From positions 1 through 59,248 of the forward strand of contig JAGVBT010000105.1 of the NCBI GenBank assembly GCA_020059605.1: DNA of 59,248 nucleotides, in the 5' to 3' direction. The notes beneath the pieces are model-generated. The model saw only the letters and a program-made list of their open reading frames with translations. It was not told the DNA's origin and made no database searches. Source of the DNA: Deltaproteobacteria bacterium (GTDB taxonomy: Bacteria > Desulfobacterota > BSN033 > UBA1163). Within the stretch, counting starts at the first letter, position 1; the number at the start of each line of letters is the position of its first letter. The position numbers were made by a program, and so were the translations under genes. Positions 1 to 7,775 of the stretch are shown one piece after another.

Positions 1-301
1 GGGGGTTGCCATAAAAGGTTTAACAATGTCTTGCAACACGATTGTAAAAATTCACTTAGTTTTCAACTTGTTAACCTCCCCTCCCTTGATGGGAGGGGAG
101 GGTGAAAGGAACGCGTTTCGTCCACTCCCACCCTTACCCTCCCCCGTCGAAGGGGGAGGGGATAATCCCTTGATATCACTATAGTTCCCAATGGCCCCAG
201 TCTCACGTGTGATCCACAACCAGAGCTTTGCTGGGGGATACTTACTGAGACTTTTTACGAGACTATCATTATTCCATCATTCCAGTATTCCAAGCGAGTG
301 G
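1..301. repeat. Intergenic stretch with G/C-rich palindromic repeats
   Basis: No gene is seen here. Two neighbouring hairpin-like repeats of the type CCCTCCC-TTGATGG-GAGGGG (about 75-104) and CCCTCCCCCGTCGAAGGGGG (about 138-161) occupy it. A similar pair lies at about 3625-3730 between the 2Fe-2S and FAD subunit genes of the same operon, so this is a dispersed repeat family. The stretch follows the end of the molybdopterin-subunit gene and could act as a transcript 3' end, but it has no clear U-tract. Confidence 0.5.
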
Positions 302-2596
302 TTATTTCCTTTGATTTTTCAACTCCGCCAGCACTTTTTCGGGGGTGATGGGGAGGTCCTTGATCCTTACCCCTATCGCATCGTAGATGGCATTGGCTAT
401 GGCAGGGGCCGTGGGGACCAGGCCCGGCTCACCGATGCCTTTGGCGCCGAAAGGTCCGAACTGGTCGTCGGTTTCAATGACAATGGGCTCGATATTGGGG
501 ACATCCTTTGCTGTCAGCATCTTATAATCGAGAAAATTCGGATTCATCACCTTTCCGTTCTGTAAGATGAGCCTCTCGGTCAGGGCATAACCAATTCCCA
601 TGGTTGCTCCTCCGTAAACCTGGCCTTCAAGGAGCATGGGGTTGATCGCCCTGCCCACATCGTGGGCCGCGATATATTTCAGAATTTTGACCTGACCTGT
701 CTCTTTGTCCACTTCCACCTCAACCCCGTGCGTCCCATAGGCATAGGTGACCGAAAGATTTCCCTTGAATTCCCTATCGAGGTTTTCATTGGGAGGATCG
801 TAAAAATGTTCAGCCATCACCATTTTCCCGCCTGCGGCATAGTGGGCGGCCCTCAATATTTTTCCTAAGGGGGACTTCTTTTCCGGATCGTTCTTCGAGA
901 AGATGGTCCGATCACGTATGTCCAGATTTTCAGGACTTTCGCCGAGGGATTTGGCCGCCACCTCGAGAAGCTGTTCTTTCACTTTTTTTGCGGCGCCTCT
1001 GGCGGAATTTCCAGCCACAAAGGTCGTCCGGCTGGCGTGGGCTCCCACATCCCAGGGACAGATGTCCGTGTCGGTATGAGTGACGGCCACATCCTCTACT
1101 CTCACCCCGAGTTCTTCGGCGACGATCTGGGCAATGACCGTATCAGCTCCCTGCCCCATATCGGTCGCGCCGGTGATGATATTGACCGTTCCGAAGTCGT
1201 CCACCTTGATGATCGTCCCGCATCCGTCGGATTTATAGACCCGGGCCCCTCCGCCCACATGGATCATCGACGCCATCCCAATGCCTCTTCCATCTCTTCT
1301 CCCCCGGTTCTGCCGCCAGTCCAACTTTTGAGCTACGACATCGATGCATTCTCTCAGGCCGCAGGTGTTGATCTTGAAATTCTGCGGTGTGACTTCTCCG
1401 GGCGTATTGGCATTTCTCATTCTGAAGTCCAGTGGATCGATTCCGGCCATTTCAGCCAAAATATCGATCTGGGAGTCGATGGCAAAGGTGGCCTGAGGAT
1501 TTCCATATCCTCTCATGGCCTGTGACCAGGTATTGTTGGTATAGACACATTTGGCCACATACCTGACATTTGGGACTTTATATAGGGAAGAGATAGGCAT
1601 CATCATGACTGAAGGCGTAGTGGCTCCCCAGGAAGTATAGGCGCCATTGTCGAGCGTCATCCGGATGTCGCGGAATGTCAATGTCCCCTCTTTCGTGCAA
1701 CCCTGGGCAATCTGAATGATCGCGGGTTGTCTGGGCGAGGTTGCAAAGAACTCCTCTTCGCGAGAGAAGATAATCTTGACGGGTTTACGGGTCTTTTGGG
1801 CCAAGAGGATGGCAATGTATTCGTAAGCATAGGTGTCGAGTTTGCTCCCGAAGCCCCCGCCGATCATCGCCTTGATGACCCTGACTTTCTTGCCCTGCAA
1901 TCCCAGGGCAGAGAGGGCCTCCAGGTAATCTTTCTGTGCAAGGGAGGGGATCTGTGTATTACTGTACACCGTGAGATTATTTTTCAGGTCGAATTGAGCG
2001 ATGACCCCGCTTGTTCCCAGGCAGCAGTGGGTGACCCAGGTTACTTTAAAACGGTCTTCCGCGACGTAGGCTGAATTTTTTCGAGCTTCATCCACATCCC
2101 CAGCCACCAACCTCCAGGGGAGATTGAGCACATTGGTCGGTTTCTTCTCCTTCCCGCCCAAATGCTCTTCATGAACGAGAGGGGCTCCTTCTTTCATCGC
2201 CTCCTCAGGGTCAAATACCGCCGGAAGGATTTCATATTCGACCTTGATGAGGTCGATGGCCTCCCCGGCAATATCCGGGTCGATGGCTGCCACGGCGGCC
2301 ACCTCGTCGCGGCAGGACCGGACCTTATTGGCTTTGAGCGGAGGATGATCCTTGTAAAATCCGAATTTCATGGGAGGTGTGTTGTAACCCGTTAATACGG
2401 CCTTCACCCCTGGCAATCTCTCTGCTTCAGAGGTGTCGATCCTCAATATCTTCGCGTGGGGATGAGGACTATAGAGAATCTTTCCGTAGAGCATCCCCGG
2501 AAGTTTCAGGTCGTGAATATAGATGGCTTTGCCGGTGACTTTTTCCTCCGCATCCAACTTCGGAATTCGCTTACCAATGGCGATGTAGTCCTGCAT
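302..2596 (-). CDS. Xanthine dehydrogenase family, molybdopterin-binding large subunit
   Basis: Large catalytic subunit of a molybdenum hydroxylase, 764 residues, the usual size for separate large subunits (CoxL/XdhA/HcrA type). It would hydroxylate a carbon next to a nitrogen or carbonyl, using water as oxygen source. Visible family motifs are GGGFGSK, the QAMRGYGNPQ segment, a GATDMGQG segment and a C-terminal GAKGIGEPG that carries the catalytic glutamate. A GGAGG ribosome site lies about 5 bases before the ATG. It is the last gene of the operon dctP-dctQ-dctM-FAD subunit-2Fe-2S subunit-IVP gene-this gene. The substrate cannot be read from sequence; the dedicated TRAP importer suggests a carboxylated compound. 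Aldehyde oxidase, CO-dehydrogenase-like and 4-hydroxybenzoyl-CoA-reductase-like roles are alternatives. Confidence 0.93.
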   Translation of the reverse strand: MQDYIAIGKRIPKLDAEEKVTGKAIYIHDLKLPGMLYGKILYSPHPHAKILRIDTSEAERLPGVKAVLTGYNTPPMKFGFYKDHPPLKANKVRSCRDEVAAVAAIDPDIAGEAIDLIKVEYEILPAVFDPEEAMKEGAPLVHEEHLGGKEKKPTNVLNLPWRLVAGDVDEARKNSAYVAEDRFKVTWVTHCCLGTSGVIAQFDLKNNLTVYSNTQIPSLAQKDYLEALSALGLQGKKVRVIKAMIGGGFGSKLDTYAYEYIAILLAQKTRKPVKIIFSREEEFFATSPRQPAIIQIAQGCTKEGTLTFRDIRMTLDNGAYTSWGATTPSVMMMPISSLYKVPNVRYVAKCVYTNNTWSQAMRGYGNPQATFAIDSQIDILAEMAGIDPLDFRMRNANTPGEVTPQNFKINTCGLRECIDVVAQKLDWRQNRGRRDGRGIGMASMIHVGGGARVYKSDGCGTIIKVDDFGTVNIITGATDMGQGADTVIAQIVAEELGVRVEDVAVTHTDTDICPWDVGAHASRTTFVAGNSARGAAKKVKEQLLEVAAKSLGESPENLDIRDRTIFSKNDPEKKSPLGKILRAAHYAAGGKMVMAEHFYDPPNENLDREFKGNLSVTYAYGTHGVEVEVDKETGQVKILKYIAAHDVGRAINPMLLEGQVYGGATMGIGYALTERLILQNGKVMNPNFLDYKMLTAKDVPNIEPIVIETDDQFGPFGAKGIGEPGLVPTAPAIANAIYDAIGVRIKDLPITPEKVLAELKNQRK

Positions 2597-2604
2597 CTTT
2601 GCCT

Positions 2605-2718
2605 CCGTTTTTAATCACCAAACACCAATAATCAAACACCAGATAATAACCAATAATCAAACATCAATAATCAAACACTAAATAATAACTAAACACCCAA
2701 TAATAACCAAACACCAAA
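2605..2718. repeat. AT-rich word repeat, left arm beside the IVP gene
   Basis: The words CCAATAATCAAA, AATAACCAA and AAACACCA recur many times here. The same words in reverse complement occur at about 3061-3126, on the other side of the four-helix-bundle gene, so the two stretches form loose inverted arms around that gene. Confidence 0.7.
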
Positions 2719-2719
2719 A

Positions 2720-3085
2720 TTAAGAGGATTTATCGGCGATTGAAGAGAATATCTTCTTTAGTTCAAGAGCTTCCTTGAATAACAGGTTAATCTCATCTTT
2801 AAATTCTGGGTTTGCCTCGATTAAAAGTTCTAACCAGTAATGAGTTTCTTTAGCTTCTTTTCTGGTAATTTTGATTCGATGCTTGAAGTCTTTTTTACTT
2901 AAGGCATCATTAGCCTCACGATAATTTGCACCAATTGAACCACTTGCATCTATTAGTTGTCCGATGAGCTCATTATTGATCACATTTTTTGGTAGTTTTT
3001 TACAGAGTTTTATTACATTTTTTGCAAATTCTAAAGTTCGCTTTTCAAGATCAAAGCAATGTTTGGTTATTGGTGATTCAGTCAT
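2720..3085 (-). CDS. Four-helix-bundle protein, 23S rRNA intervening-sequence (IVP/S23) type
   Basis: A 121-residue protein with the family signature IGANYREA followed by LSKKDFKHRIKI and RKEAKETHYWLELL. These features define the four-helix-bundle family first found inside 23S rRNA intervening sequences and related to the Avd accessory protein of diversity-generating retroelements. Function is unsettled; the fold is a positively charged pentamer thought to bind nucleic acid. Here it is not in an rRNA gene: it sits between the 2Fe-2S and molybdopterin subunit genes of one operon, in the same direction, and is flanked by inverted AT-rich word repeats. No ribosome site is evident before the ATG, whose first codons lie inside the right-hand repeat arm. 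It looks like an insertion into the operon. Confidence 0.85.
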   Translation of the reverse strand: MTESPITKHCFDLEKRTLEFAKNVIKLCKKLPKNVINNELIGQLIDASGSIGANYREANDALSKKDFKHRIKITRKEAKETHYWLELLIEANPEFKDEINLLFKEALELKKIFSSIADKSS

Positions 3086-3126
3086 TGGTTATTATTTGAT
3101 TATTGGAATTTGGTTATTGGTTATTG
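3061..3126. repeat. AT-rich word repeat, right arm beside the IVP gene
   Basis: It contains TTTGATTATTGG and TTGGTTATT words, which are the reverse complement of words at 2605-2718. It overlaps the first codons of the four-helix-bundle gene. Confidence 0.65.
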
Positions 3127-3131
3127 CCTTT

Positions 3132-3596
3132 TCATTGTCCACTTACTTCTTTAATCGCCTGGATGATCTGGAGATAACCCGTACAACGGCATAGATTTCC
3201 GGCGATCCCGTGGCGGATCTCTTCCTCCGTCGGATTCTTATTTTCATCCAGAAGGGCTTTTGCAGAGAGGACCATTCCCGGCGTACAGAAACCGCACTGG
3301 ATGGCTCCATGCTCAACGAAGGCTTTCTGGATGGGGTGGAGATTGCCCTGGGCATCGGTGAGCCCCTCGATCGTTGTGACGCTTTTTTCCTCGACTTCGA
3401 GCGCTGGAAAGATACAGGAGTTAATCGTCTTTCCATCTACGAGGACCGTGCAGGCGCCGCATTCCCCCATGCCACACCCTTCCTTTGTTCCGGTCAGTTC
3501 GAGTTTATCCCTCAGAACCTGCAGTAGCGTGAGATGAGGTTCGATTTCAACTGATACAGTTTCGCCATTCAAGATAAAGTTGATGGTTTGTTTCAT
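3132..3596 (-). CDS. 2Fe-2S subunit of molybdenum hydroxylase
   Basis: Small iron-sulfur subunit (CoxS/XdhC/HcrC type), 154 residues from the ATG chosen here. It passes electrons from the molybdenum site to the FAD subunit through two 2Fe-2S clusters. The plant-ferredoxin cluster motif CGMGECGAC and later C are near residues 42-63, and the second cluster motif CGFCTPGM with CRCTGY is near residues 98-141. An upstream in-frame GTG at 3611 is possible, but the ATG at 3596 has a GGGAG site 8 bases upstream and fits the usual N-terminus. It lies downstream of the FAD subunit and is separated from the large subunit by the IVP insertion. Confidence 0.95.
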   Translation of the reverse strand: MKQTINFILNGETVSVEIEPHLTLLQVLRDKLELTGTKEGCGMGECGACTVLVDGKTINSCIFPALEVEEKSVTTIEGLTDAQGNLHPIQKAFVEHGAIQCGFCTPGMVLSAKALLDENKNPTEEEIRHGIAGNLCRCTGYLQIIQAIKEVSGQ

Positions 3597-3609
3597 GGTT
3601 AAATCTCCC

Positions 3610-3740
3610 ACTTAGAATTTTCCCCTCCCCTGGCGGGAGGGGATGAAGGGGAGGGGGCCAAAGGTTCTTATGCACCCCCACCCTCACCTCGGTTTCGAGT
3701 CGCAACGACCTCCCCCATCAAGGGGGAGGGAAATATTGTG
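3610..3740. repeat. G/C-rich palindromic repeats inside the operon
   Basis: Two inverted repeats of the type CCCCTCCCCTGGCGGGAGGGG and CCTCCCCCATCAAGGGGGAGG occupy the gap between the FAD and 2Fe-2S subunit genes. They resemble the pair in bases 60-165. They could form strong RNA hairpins within the operon transcript. Confidence 0.6.
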
Positions 3741-3753
3741 AATTTGTGAATTA

Positions 3754-4725
3754 CTACCATAACCTCACCGGAAACACCGTTTCCTCCGGCACTAAAACCC
3801 TTTCGATACACCTCATTGCCATTCGCTTGACCAGAACCCTGATCATATCCCTCCGGTACCAGGCTTCACCCCGAATGCTATCCCTTGGTTGAGCTTCTTT
3901 GGCAGCGGCCTCCGCAACCTCATCCAAGAGTTCGTCGCTGATCTTTTTTCCCCTTAAAAGGTTTTCAGCTTTGGTCGCCCTCATCGGCGTGGGGGCGGCG
4001 ACCCCCAGAGCAATCCTGACCTCCTTACAAACCACCTCCTCCCCTTCAAGGGAATGGAGCACGGTCGAAATGGGAGAGGCGGTGCAAAGGAGATCCGAAC
4101 AGGCGACCGTCGCCTTATCCAGGGAGAGGAGAACCGCGACACCCAGGATGGGAAGGTCAAGGGCGCCCCTTCTCTGGTGTTTCCAGTAGGCAGAGCCTGT
4201 GTTGGGAAGGGGGTGGGGAATGAGGATCTCCGTCAGTATTTCATCCTTCTGCAGAACCGTTTCTCCGGGGCCGGTAAAAAATTGCTCGGTGGGGATGGTC
4301 CTTTTCCCCTTCGCACTTTTCAGTTTGACCTGCGCACCCAGGGCAAGCAGGGGGGCGGCGGTGTCGGCCGAGGGGGCGGCCGTAACAATATTCCCTCCGA
4401 TCGTCGCCACGTTGCGGATCTGGACAGACCCAAGAACGTCGGCCGCATCCGTCAGGGCGGGGAATTGCTTCCTGATCATTTCGGACTTCTCAATCGCCCG
4501 ATGAGTCACCATCGGGCCAATCCGGAGCCCCCCGTTAAACTCTATCTGGTCCAACCCTGGGATCCCTTGAAGGGAGATAAGGACCTCCGGAGCCATCTTC
4601 TTCTGCTTGATCATGACAATGACATCCGTCCCTCCCGCGATGAGCCCGGCCCTGTTTCCATATTGATTGAGCAGGGCGAGAGCTTCATCAATGGAATGTG
4701 GTTTAAGGTAGTGAAACCGTTTCAT
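3754..4725 (-). CDS. FAD-binding subunit of molybdenum hydroxylase
   Basis: Medium subunit (CoxM/XdhB type), 323 residues, carrying the FAD that receives electrons from the 2Fe-2S subunit. The PCMH-type FAD motifs AGGTDVIV (near residue 31) and ATIGGNIVTAAPSAD (near residue 108) are present, and the CO-dehydrogenase flavoprotein C-terminal domain follows. The start at 4725 is preferred because AAAGGGAGG lies just upstream. An in-frame ATG at 4746 would overlap the stop of dctM by one base (TAATG) and is the alternative. The operon order links this enzyme to the upstream TRAP importer. Confidence 0.94.
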   Translation of the reverse strand: MKRFHYLKPHSIDEALALLNQYGNRAGLIAGGTDVIVMIKQKKMAPEVLISLQGIPGLDQIEFNGGLRIGPMVTHRAIEKSEMIRKQFPALTDAADVLGSVQIRNVATIGGNIVTAAPSADTAAPLLALGAQVKLKSAKGKRTIPTEQFFTGPGETVLQKDEILTEILIPHPLPNTGSAYWKHQRRGALDLPILGVAVLLSLDKATVACSDLLCTASPISTVLHSLEGEEVVCKEVRIALGVAAPTPMRATKAENLLRGKKISDELLDEVAEAAAKEAQPRDSIRGEAWYRRDMIRVLVKRMAMRCIERVLVPEETVFPVRLW

Positions 4726-4745
4726 GGAGACCTCCCTTTGAGTCA

Positions 4746-6041
4746 TTACCTGATTAAACGGGGTAAAAAGAGAACAAAGTTCGGAAAGATGATCATGAGG
4801 GCCATGGTGACGACATAAGCCGGAATAAACCAGAACACACCCTTAAAAACCGTTGAGAGAGGAATATCGTCAGCCATTCCCGAGACCACATAAGCGCAGA
4901 TGCCTACGGGAGGGGTAATGGCTCCGAGCGTTGTGACGACCGTAAGAATGCAGCCGAACCAGATCGGATCATACCCCAGGTTGATGGCCATGGGATAAAA
5001 AATAGGGATCGAAATGAGGAGGAAACCGAGGGCATCCATCACCATCCCGGCAATTGCATAAATGATCAGAATACAAACCATAATCATAAAGGGAGGGACC
5101 TGGAGTGTTGAGACCAAATCCACCGCCAAAAAGGGCAGACGGCTGATCGTTAAAAACCGGCCGAAAATCACGGCCCCCCAGACAATCACAATCACCATGC
5201 AGGTGACCTTCAATGCATCCACAATCGCGGAAACAAACCCTTTCCATTTAAGCTTTCTCCTGATCGGACCGGCGATGAGCAATGCAAAAAAGGCCCCCGC
5301 GGCTCCTGCCTCCGTGGGCGTGTAAGCCCCCGTATAAAGTCCTCCCATGACCAGGCCAAAGAGGATGATCATCTCGGTGGCCCCGGGAATGGACTTTATT
5401 TTATCGATGATCGTCACTTTCTCTCCCCCTGGACCCCACTCCGGATGTTTTACACAAAGGAGATAAATCGTCAGGCAGAAGAGAACCGTCATGAGGATTC
5501 CAGGGAGAGTCGAACCCCAGAAGAGTTTGCCAATGGACTGGCCGGTCTGTATCCCATAAACGATCAGGACAACGCTCGGAGGGATGACCACTCCCAGGGT
5601 TGAACCACAGGCGATTGAGCCGGCCGAAAGGGCTTTGTTGTAGTTGTACTTTTTCATCTCCGGAAGGGCGACGGTGGTCATGGTGGCTGCCGTGGCATTG
5701 TTGGAGCCACAGATGGCGGCAAACCCCGCACAGGCCATCACTGTGGCCATGGCAATTCCTCCCCGCGTCCGGCCAAACCACTTGTGGGCGGTTTGGTAAA
5801 GATTCCTGTTGACCCCTGAATGAAAACAGATCGTTCCCATCAGGATGAAAAGAGGAATGACGGTCAGGCTATAGGAGGAAAAAATCGCCCAGGTCTCCGT
5901 GCCGATCGTGGAAAGGGCTGAACTCAAACTCGTCACATACCAAATGCCAAAAAAACCAACCAATGCCATTGAAAAACCAACGGGCATCTGCAAGACGATC
6001 ATCACCACAAGAAGAACGAGTATCCCAACGAGACCTGCCAT
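4746..6041 (-). CDS. dctM: TRAP transporter large permease (DctM family)
   Basis: Large membrane subunit of a tripartite ATP-independent periplasmic importer, 431 residues with about 12 hydrophobic segments. It moves an organic acid inward using the sodium or proton gradient. Family motifs include the N-terminal MPVGFSMALVG, the CGSNNATAATM segment and GCGSTLGVVIPPS-type GVVIPPS. It starts one base after the stop of the small permease, and its stop overlaps a possible start of the FAD subunit, so the TRAP and hydroxylase genes are surely cotranscribed. Substrate unknown. Confidence 0.95.
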   Translation of the reverse strand: MAGLVGILVLLVVMIVLQMPVGFSMALVGFFGIWYVTSLSSALSTIGTETWAIFSSYSLTVIPLFILMGTICFHSGVNRNLYQTAHKWFGRTRGGIAMATVMACAGFAAICGSNNATAATMTTVALPEMKKYNYNKALSAGSIACGSTLGVVIPPSVVLIVYGIQTGQSIGKLFWGSTLPGILMTVLFCLTIYLLCVKHPEWGPGGEKVTIIDKIKSIPGATEMIILFGLVMGGLYTGAYTPTEAGAAGAFFALLIAGPIRRKLKWKGFVSAIVDALKVTCMVIVIVWGAVIFGRFLTISRLPFLAVDLVSTLQVPPFMIMVCILIIYAIAGMVMDALGFLLISIPIFYPMAINLGYDPIWFGCILTVVTTLGAITPPVGICAYVVSGMADDIPLSTVFKGVFWFIPAYVVTMALMIIFPNFVLFLPRLIR

Positions 6042-6548
6042 CTATCTCTCTCCTTTCCCAGGGAGAAGGGACTTCATAAAATCGATCAAAAGGGTAAAAG
6101 CAAGAAGAAGACAACAGAAGGCGACCAGATAAACAAAGGGATGATAGATGATCCTCAAGGTCTCCGATGTCTCCCCTCTTCTCCAGATCGTGGTGCCAAA
6201 CACAAACACCTGCCAGGCGACCAGGCCAAAGAAGATCGTGCAGAAAAAAGAACTAATGGCATTCATCACTCGCTTGGTCCGTTTTGAATATCGCGTGGAC
6301 AAAATGTCCACGGCGATGTGACTGCGTGCAATCTGCGTATAGCCCAGGCCGAAAGCTACGGTCAACGCGCCCATGAATCCAACCAGTTCATACGCCCCCT
6401 TCAGAGGGCTTCCCATGGGGCGCATCAACATATTGAGACAGGCAATGGCTGTCATGGTCAAAAGGGCAACACCGCCTGCCCAGACAAACCATTGGTTTAA
6501 TCGACGGCTCACGTTTTCAAGCATTTTTATCATGGAAAACCCCATCAT
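6042..6548 (-). CDS. dctQ: TRAP transporter small permease (DctQ family)
   Basis: Four-helix small membrane subunit of the TRAP importer, about 168 residues from the ATG chosen here. Hydrophobic helices are visible near residues 22-44, 56-78, 98-120 and 135-157. The motif AFGLGYTQIARSHIAVDIL is typical of DctQ proteins. A GGGAGG site lies about 7 bases upstream of the ATG at 6548; an ATG at 6593 is also open but would add a Pro/Gly-rich stretch unlike the family. It lies between the binding protein and the large permease with almost no spacing. Confidence 0.92.
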   Translation of the reverse strand: MMGFSMIKMLENVSRRLNQWFVWAGGVALLTMTAIACLNMLMRPMGSPLKGAYELVGFMGALTVAFGLGYTQIARSHIAVDILSTRYSKRTKRVMNAISSFFCTIFFGLVAWQVFVFGTTIWRRGETSETLRIIYHPFVYLVAFCCLLLAFTLLIDFMKSLLPGKGER

Positions 6549-6610
6549 CCCCCGCCCTCCCGATGAAAACGGGGGGTAGGGGATGATAAACATAAAAAGA
6601 GTTTGAGAAA

Positions 6611-7663
6611 TTATTTGGCGTATTCCTTGGTATATTTCTCTTTGAGATTCATGACATCATTGAGGATCGCCTTCGCTGGTATTCCCTTTGCTTCATAATC
6701 TGCCAGATACTTATCCATCATCGGATTGAGCAGGGCATACCACCTCGATAATTCATCTTTCGGAAGTTCAAGCATCTGGAAATCTTTGAAGGTTTCTTTC
6801 GACCACTTGAGCGCCGCGTTCACGTGATTATCCACATACTGTCCTGTCCAGATGGCCTGTTCCCTCCTCATGTCGTCGAACACCTTCTTCACATCATCCG
6901 GCAGGGAATTCCATTTGGCCTGGTTCATCACCACGGCAAACGAAACGACGAAGAGATTGACATTCGCTGTGACATAGCGGCAATATTCGGCGTATTTAAA
7001 ATCTTTTAATACTTCCATGGAGGAGACGTTCCCTTTGATGACGCCCTTCTGAAGGGCTTCGGGGACGTCCGATTGAGGCATGGCCACAGGCGCTGCTCCA
7101 AGAAGTCCAAGAATTTTCGCCCCCGTTCCGGATGCCCTCAGTTCGTAGCCTTTAAGGTCCGCCAGGTTCCGTACAGGTTTCATGGACATGATGTTTGCCG
7201 GCGGGCAGGTAAACATCGTAAGCACTTTTACCTTTTCGAATTCTTTGGGTTTGTATTTATCGACCAGTTCCCAGAGGACAAGGCTGGCGACCGTCGCGTT
7301 GGGCCATCCGAGGGGAAGATCCACAGCTTCAACCACCGGGAAGGCTCCGGGTTGATAGGAGGTCGCAAGATTACCGATATCCGCCGTTCCTGCGATAACC
7401 CCGTCAAACATGTTTTTCGGGTTGAGCAGGGTGCTGCCCGGGTAAGTATCGACTTTGACCTTTCCGGCAGTTCTTTTCTCCACCTCGGTTTTCCACCTTT
7501 CCATCTGAACGCATGGGAAGGTTGGGGCAGGGGGGAAGTTTGCGTAACTGAGCTTAATTTGGGCGTGGGCGGGGGTTATCAGTAAACTATTCCCGAGAAT
7601 GAGCGTCCCCAGAAGCCCGAATGACAAGAAAACGATCCAGATGAATAATGCCTTTTGTTTCAT
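6611..7663 (-). CDS. dctP: TRAP transporter solute-binding protein (DctP family)
   Basis: Periplasmic substrate-binding protein, about 350 residues, with a signal peptide (KQKALFIWIVFLSFGLLG then an Ala-His-Ala cleavage region). The segment around LADLKGYELRASG holds the conserved arginine that usually binds the substrate carboxylate in DctP proteins. The ATG at 7663 has AAGGAGG 5 bases upstream; the open frame extends further but without a sensible signal peptide. It is the first gene of the TRAP-molybdenum-hydroxylase operon. A promoter and a palindromic site shared with the GntR gene lie at 7699-7731, so substrate uptake is probably induced by the regulator encoded at 28775-29461. Confidence 0.95.
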   Translation of the reverse strand: MKQKALFIWIVFLSFGLLGTLILGNSLLITPAHAQIKLSYANFPPAPTFPCVQMERWKTEVEKRTAGKVKVDTYPGSTLLNPKNMFDGVIAGTADIGNLATSYQPGAFPVVEAVDLPLGWPNATVASLVLWELVDKYKPKEFEKVKVLTMFTCPPANIMSMKPVRNLADLKGYELRASGTGAKILGLLGAAPVAMPQSDVPEALQKGVIKGNVSSMEVLKDFKYAEYCRYVTANVNLFVVSFAVVMNQAKWNSLPDDVKKVFDDMRREQAIWTGQYVDNHVNAALKWSKETFKDFQMLELPKDELSRWYALLNPMMDKYLADYEAKGIPAKAILNDVMNLKEKYTKEYAK

Positions 7664-7698
7664 TTTTACCTCCTTCTCTTTTTTGATGCCGTCCATAG

Positions 7699-7731
7699 CG
7701 TAAACTGTATACAAAAAGGAAAATTTGTCAA
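7699..7731 (-). promoter_or_regulatory. Promoter and GntR-type operator of the TRAP-hydroxylase operon
   Basis: On the minus strand, TTGACA (7731-7726) and TACAGT (7709-7704) are 16 bases apart. The palindrome TGTATAC-A-GTTTACG (7713-7699, minus-strand reading) overlaps the -10 element. It matches, in one complete half and most of the other, the palindromes at 10703-10717 and 29486-29500. The match is seen directly; binding by the GntR protein is inference. Confidence 0.7.
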
Positions 7732-7775
7732 GCTTTTTATGCGACCGCTCCACCTCCTTTCTTTTTCCCAACTCC

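Noticed and set aside
2605-2718. CRISPR array, because of repeated short words
   Set aside because: Words are variable in length and spacing, with no constant repeat or unique spacers, and no cas genes are present.
2605-3126. Diversity-generating retroelement, because the IVP protein is related to Avd
   Set aside because: No reverse transcriptase, template repeat or variable repeat was seen nearby.
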